Source: Rutstroemia sp. NJR-2017a BVV2
Lineage: Eukaryota > Ascomycota > Leotiomycetes > Helotiales > Rutstroemiaceae
Length of the DNA: 64,000 nucleotides
Direction of reading: 5' to 3'
Assembly: GCA_002946415.1 (NCBI GenBank)
Contig: NJPS01000045.1
Location: forward strand, 434,001 to 498,000
Under the pieces are notes generated by a model. It was not told where the DNA came from. It made no database searches and was given only the letters and a program-made list of their open reading frames with translations. The position numbers and the translations under genes are program-made. Position 1 is the first letter of the stretch; each line of letters begins with the position of its first letter. Positions 60,131 through 64,000 of this stretch are shown piece after piece.

Positions 60131-60146
60131 GTTAGAAGGCAATTAA

Positions 60147-60151
60147 TTTTT
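60147..60151 (+). terminator. Pol III oligo-T terminator
   Basis: Five T residues six bases after the discriminator of the tRNA; a second T run follows at about 60158-60162. Confidence 0.8.
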
Positions 60152-60383
60152 GTCAAATTTTTGTTCTCTTTTGCTTTGGGTAATTTTGCTGTTCCCAATA
60201 ATGGATAATTGCCGTTTGGAGTCTCGAAGTATAATGATGCCTGAGGCTTTCCTTTGCCTATTGTTCATGCTAATTATTCGTCATATTAGCAGACTCGGTA
60301 ACTTAGAACTAAAGGCATTTAATTTTTTCTCAACCTTGTTCATATGCTCATCGACTTCCTATTTGTATCCCATCCAACCATCA

Positions 60384-60412
60384 TCCATTCATCCATCCAT
60401 CCATCCATCCAT
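60384..60412 (+). repeat. CATC tetranucleotide microsatellite
   Basis: About seven CATC/CATT units upstream of the NAB3-like gene. Confidence 0.8.
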
Positions 60413-60784
60413 TCATCCTCAAATACCGCCCGCCATCATTCTGCGCATCATAGAGCAAAATCTCGATTACTCTCATCGCTCTTCACGTCCCATCCGCCAA
60501 AGAAAGAATAACTTGAATTTGATTGTAGTTCAGCCCAAAGCCGAAAGAACCAATCGAATCTTACTTGTCGGTCTGCTCACTGCCCACTGCTCACTGCACT
60601 TGACAGTTCTATCGCCTTATCCATTCTTCTATACTCTCCCCAAATCTCTCGCCCTACCTTGCCATCGAGAAAACTTGGAATTCACTGCCCTTATATCCAA
60701 AGCTTGTCTTATACCTAGCTTCCCTACACACCTCTTTGTGCATTCCATACCACCTCCCATATATGATTCATAACAAAGGCATTT

Positions 60785-63371
60785 ATGACTTCGGAACCAC
60801 CTGAGTTCCACACGAAGATTCGAACGCCTGTGTCTCCCTTACCTGTTCGACCACCAAATCCTCTAGATATCCCAGTCCTTCGAAATCAAATCGACCCTAC
60901 CTTTAACATGACGACAACGCACGAAGAAACAAAGAAGCCTGACGACTCTCCTCTGTCCGATGCAAGATTTTCAGACGCGTATGACGAGCAGGATGAAGAG
61001 ATCACAGGAGACAAGATAGAGGACGAGGAAGCGGAAGTCAGCGATGACTATGCTATGACATTTGAATCTGATGGAGAGGAAAACACAGATAGTCACGATC
61101 AATCACAGGCTGTTGACCAAGAGCCGAAGAACTCGTCTAACATAGTGCCATCGAGCGATTTGCCTACCTCAAATCCCAACGAACGACCTCCCATCTCTTA
61201 TTCTCAAAGTGGCCCTGAAACCCAACCCGCCCCTGCCATCCCTTCTCCTACTCTTCCCACGAATTCTGAATCTGCAGCTGCCCAAGGCTCTGATGATCCA
61301 TCCCATACTTCGACTATCGCTACGAATCCCATTGCCCCTGAGGATCCCACTGGTGGGATTGACATCCAGCAATTATTGGACAATATCACTGCCAATGCTG
61401 AAATAAATGCAGCCGCTGCCCGCCCAAGTTCCTCCTCTTCTAGCAATGCTCCCCCTCTCAAAAGCGGCTCTAGCTTACCCACTCATGCAAGCCTTCCTCC
61501 GCGCCCACAAGTCACCCAGCAGCCGCTACCAAAGCGTTCCAATTACCCCTCCTACGATGATGCGTATAAATACAATGCTGGAGCCCAAGGTTATTCACAT
61601 GCGCCCACTTCCTATAGACCTTCTGGTGTAACACCATCTTTGATTGCATCCGGTGCTCCTGGCACCGCTACTGACTCGAGATATGGCCTGCCCCCTCCCC
61701 CATCTGTTTCATTTACTCAATCCAATCAAGATCCCAATAGCCCCAAGCCATATCGACAATCTCAGCGAATGACATCTGTCGCATCTTCTGAAGGGCACGA
61801 TGATGAGCGACCCTGGGGACCAGCCGTCCAAAAGATTTATGACGAATTTTTGGATAGGGAACGAAAGTATGTGACGGAGGGGCTCTGGGAACGGTTCCCG
61901 AAGGGTTCGCGATTGTTCATTGGTAGGCATACCTCCTGTAGGAAATTCAAAATCTCTATTCACTAATCCATCTCTAGGCAATCTACCTTCAGAAAAATTA
62001 ACCAAGCGAGATCTATTTCATGTTTTCCACAAGTATGGCGAACTTGCACAAATATCAATCAAGCAAGCATATGGGTTTGTTCAATTCCACGACGCTGCTG
62101 CTTGCTATCGAGCTCTAGACATGGAGCAAGGCAAAGAAGTTAGAGGTCGGAAAATGCGTAAGTTACCTTTCTCTAAGTTTGAGAGAATAAACTAATATAT
62201 CTATCCAGATCTCGAGATTTCGAAAGCGCAAAAGAATACACGCAATGCTCAGAACGGACCTCAAGCGCAAGGAAGATCCCGTTCTCCGGACCATGCAAGA
62301 AATGGCTCAAACGGGCGCGGTCGGAATGAAGGACGGAATTCTGGCTACAACCACAATGACCGATATGGATCGCAACAACAGTATGATCGGCCACAGCGTA
62401 CACGTGACGATTACCGACCCGGAAGGTCGCCATCACCTTCTCGAGGTTACCGAGGCAGGGATGAATATACATCTCGCAACAGAGATTCGTACAATGGTAG
62501 AGACAGGCGCCGATCGAGGTCTCCGATATCAAGCACGAACAATGGCAGATATCGGGATCGCAGTCCAAGCCCGAGAAGTCGTGAAGCCAACGACGACGCG
62601 ATCCTTCAGATCCCCCGACGGGATCCTTCAAATGTCCCAGATGTCCAAATAATCCTCATGACAGAGCTAGATCGAGGGTTCGTCTCTTGGGTTGAAGGGG
62701 AGATGCGTGGTCGTGGAGTAAAGACGGAAGTGATGTTCCTCAGCCCTCGCCTACCTCTTCAAGCTGTTATACGGAGACAGATACTCGAAGGTGTGCTTGC
62801 AGTTTCGCAGTTAGATATGAGGTCACAGAATGCCAGCAAAATTCCTCTCCAGGTATTCGACCGCCAAGGTGGCTCTAATGCTGTTCGCTTTGACGAATAT
62901 CAAGATCTAGAGCCTAAGATCGCAGCAGAACTAGTCGTACGTGCCAAGTCTACGCAGCAACAGCCGCAATATCCCTCAAATACAGCACCAGCATACCAAG
63001 CTCCCTTAGCGGCGCAGAACGCAAACCTTGCTGGTCTCGTGGGTCAATTAGACAACTCGGCTTTACAGAAATTATTAGGTACTCTGAATAGCATGCCTCA
63101 ACAGAACCCCTCAGCTGCATCCGCAAACGCTGCAATTGATATTGCAGGCTTATTGAGTGGCTTTACTCAACAGCAACAACAGCAGGCGGCACAACCACCA
63201 CCTCAGCAAGCTTATCAGCAGGCGCAACCACCGGTGGATCCTTACGCTGGCTATAATAGCAATGCGGGATATGGGGCCGCTGCGAATGGATATCCAGCCC
63301 CGGATCAGAATGGACAGAGTGCACAGCAGGTGCAGAATATAATGGCGCAGCTGGCTAGGTTTAGACAGTAG
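60785..63371 (+). CDS. NAB3: Nab3-like RRM protein (transcription termination / RNA surveillance)
   Basis: Exons 60785..61922, 61978..62157 and 62209..63371 encode 826 residues. Nab3 binds short RNA motifs and, with Nrd1-type partners, ends non-coding transcription in yeast. Residues 1-330 are acidic and Pro/Ser-rich. A single RRM spans about residues 376-445, with RNP2 RLFIGNLP and RNP1 YGFVQF. An RS/RG/Asn-rich segment follows. The conserved C-terminal domain (DVQIILMTELDRGFVSWVEGEMRGRGVKTEVMFL) is characteristic of Nab3 and related proteins. A Gln/Pro-rich tail has a helix (ALQKLLGTLNSM) that could be the self-assembly segment. The two introns (55 and 51 bp) join in phase 1; the first splits the RNP2 motif. 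The identification is by domain order. Confidence 0.88.
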
Positions 63372-64000
63372 ATGATGGAATGGATAGAGAGGGTATTTCC
63401 AATGAGATAGAATCTAGCTCTTACGGGAAGGGTAGAGGTCGTTTTTCGTCCCTTAGTTGGCGATCAACGCTACTATGACTGACTGGCGTGGGGAAGGCTT
63501 ACTTATATGAGGTAATGGCAAGGCGCGTACTAATGAAATGAATTTACACTTCAATGTAAATATTCTATGGTGATACGTATTTTGTACGCATGCTAAGACA
63601 GGGGGAAGACGCGGGGAAGATGTAGAGATAGTAGGAAAGGTGGACGGAAACAGTTCTATGTAGCGCATATAGCAGACACAAGTTCTCTTCCCTTCATTTA
63701 GTGTAGGCTTAAGAATTCAATATATTCAATGCAGGATACCAAAGTAGCGTGTTCTAATTGTCTAACTCTAAATCTATGTCTTTCAAGTGAGAAGTGTAGT
63801 CTTTAGCTTGTTTCCTCTGTTATTTTTACACAAGTACTGTACAGTGGTGGAGATGGTCGTATATGATCGAGTCGAATCGCTGGCATGAAAAATAGAGATG
63901 GTAGAAAACTGAGCGCGTGGTTGTTTTGTTGCGTTACTTCATGTCTGGCTTGGCGGGCCACATGTTGGGTCTAGGGAGGGGATTAGTTGGTGAGGTTGCT
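63372..64000. other. 3' flank of the NAB3-like gene
   Basis: AT-rich 3' sequence to the window edge. No further gene was recognised. Confidence 0.5.

Larger units (their letters stand above)
60000..60141 (+). tRNA. trnT(AGU): tRNA-Thr(AGU) with a canonical intron and a second, GT-AG-like insert in the D-arm
   Basis: The acceptor stem GCCTTCT (60000-60006) pairs fully with AGAAGGC (60134-60140), with discriminator A at 60141. The D-stem GCTC (60009-60012) pairs with GAGC only if 60023-60077 is removed. The anticodon stem is CGACA (60081-60085) with TGTCG (60107-60111). The loop CT-AGT-A gives anticodon AGU at 60088-60090, interrupted after position 37 by a 14-nt intron (60092-60105). The variable loop is AGGTC. 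The T-arm AACGG-TTCGACT-CCGTT (60117-60133) is perfect. Without both inserts the molecule is 73 nt with no mismatch in any stem. A box, B box and T-run terminator are intact. Confidence 0.88.
60142..60784. other. Intergenic: tRNA 3' flank and NAB3 promoter
   Basis: The first bases hold the Pol III terminator. A CATC tetranucleotide run lies at about 60384-60412. An open frame covers 60150-60773 with a hydrophobic start and repeat-derived Ser/His/Pro residues; I regard it as chance and leader sequence. Confidence 0.5.

Noticed and set aside
60150..60773. 207-codon open frame upstream of NAB3
   Set aside because: It starts directly after the tRNA, crosses a CATC microsatellite and has no family features; it is likely leader sequence.

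Overview
This is nuclear DNA of a filamentous ascomycete (Pezizomycotina). Introns are short (about 43-300 bp) GT-AG introns, several with a CTAAC-type branch site, and genes lie singly on both strands between long intergenic stretches rich in microsatellites. The Fus3/Kss1-type MAP kinase closely matches the Pmk1/Bmp1 proteins of plant-pathogenic fungi. A leotiomycete such as a member of the Sclerotiniaceae would fit, but that placement is inference from memory of sequence style, not a search.

Left part (1-22.5 kb), mostly core cell biology. It holds the last exon of an unknown gene, a 123-residue single-pass membrane protein, the COPII coat subunit Sec24, the Rmi1 dissolvasome subunit, the Pmk1/Bmp1-type MAP kinase, a GH5 steryl-beta-glucosidase (Egh1-like), a cupin protein and the Ski3 TPR subunit of the Ski complex. 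A gene-poor 6 kb stretch follows, leading to AUR1 (inositol phosphorylceramide synthase, about 28.5-30.0 kb).

Middle part (31.5-44.7 kb), the accessory island. In order it carries a low-complexity hypothetical gene, a Clr5-domain/ankyrin protein, a large NLR-like gene and a two-TM protein of a fungal DUF family. The NLR-like gene encodes a serine hydrolase, a NACHT-like NTPase and ankyrin repeats, is tail-to-tail with the Clr5/ankyrin gene and carries an in-frame TAA. The intergenic region upstream of the Clr5/ankyrin gene has four copies of a composite TGGCGGTTYT-N8/9-CCAAT element.

Right part (45.8-64 kb). It holds a Ca2+/calmodulin-dependent kinase, a Ser/Thr-rich single-pass membrane protein, Cwh43 (GPI-anchor lipid remodelling), Utp6 (SSU processome), an unknown protein, a mitochondrial GGQ release-factor-like protein, a tRNA-Thr(AGU) gene and an Nab3-like RRM protein. 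AUR1, EGH1 and CWH43 all act on sphingolipid, sterol-glucoside or GPI lipids, but they are far apart and I infer no cluster.

The most striking observation is the tRNA-Thr(AGU) gene at 60000-60141. It has intact A and B boxes, a canonical 14-nt anticodon-loop intron and an oligo-T terminator, but its D-arm is interrupted by a 55-bp segment. That segment looks exactly like a spliceosomal intron (GT...CTAAC...AG), and removing it restores a perfect tRNA. The second is the nonsense codon in the ankyrin part of the NLR-like gene.
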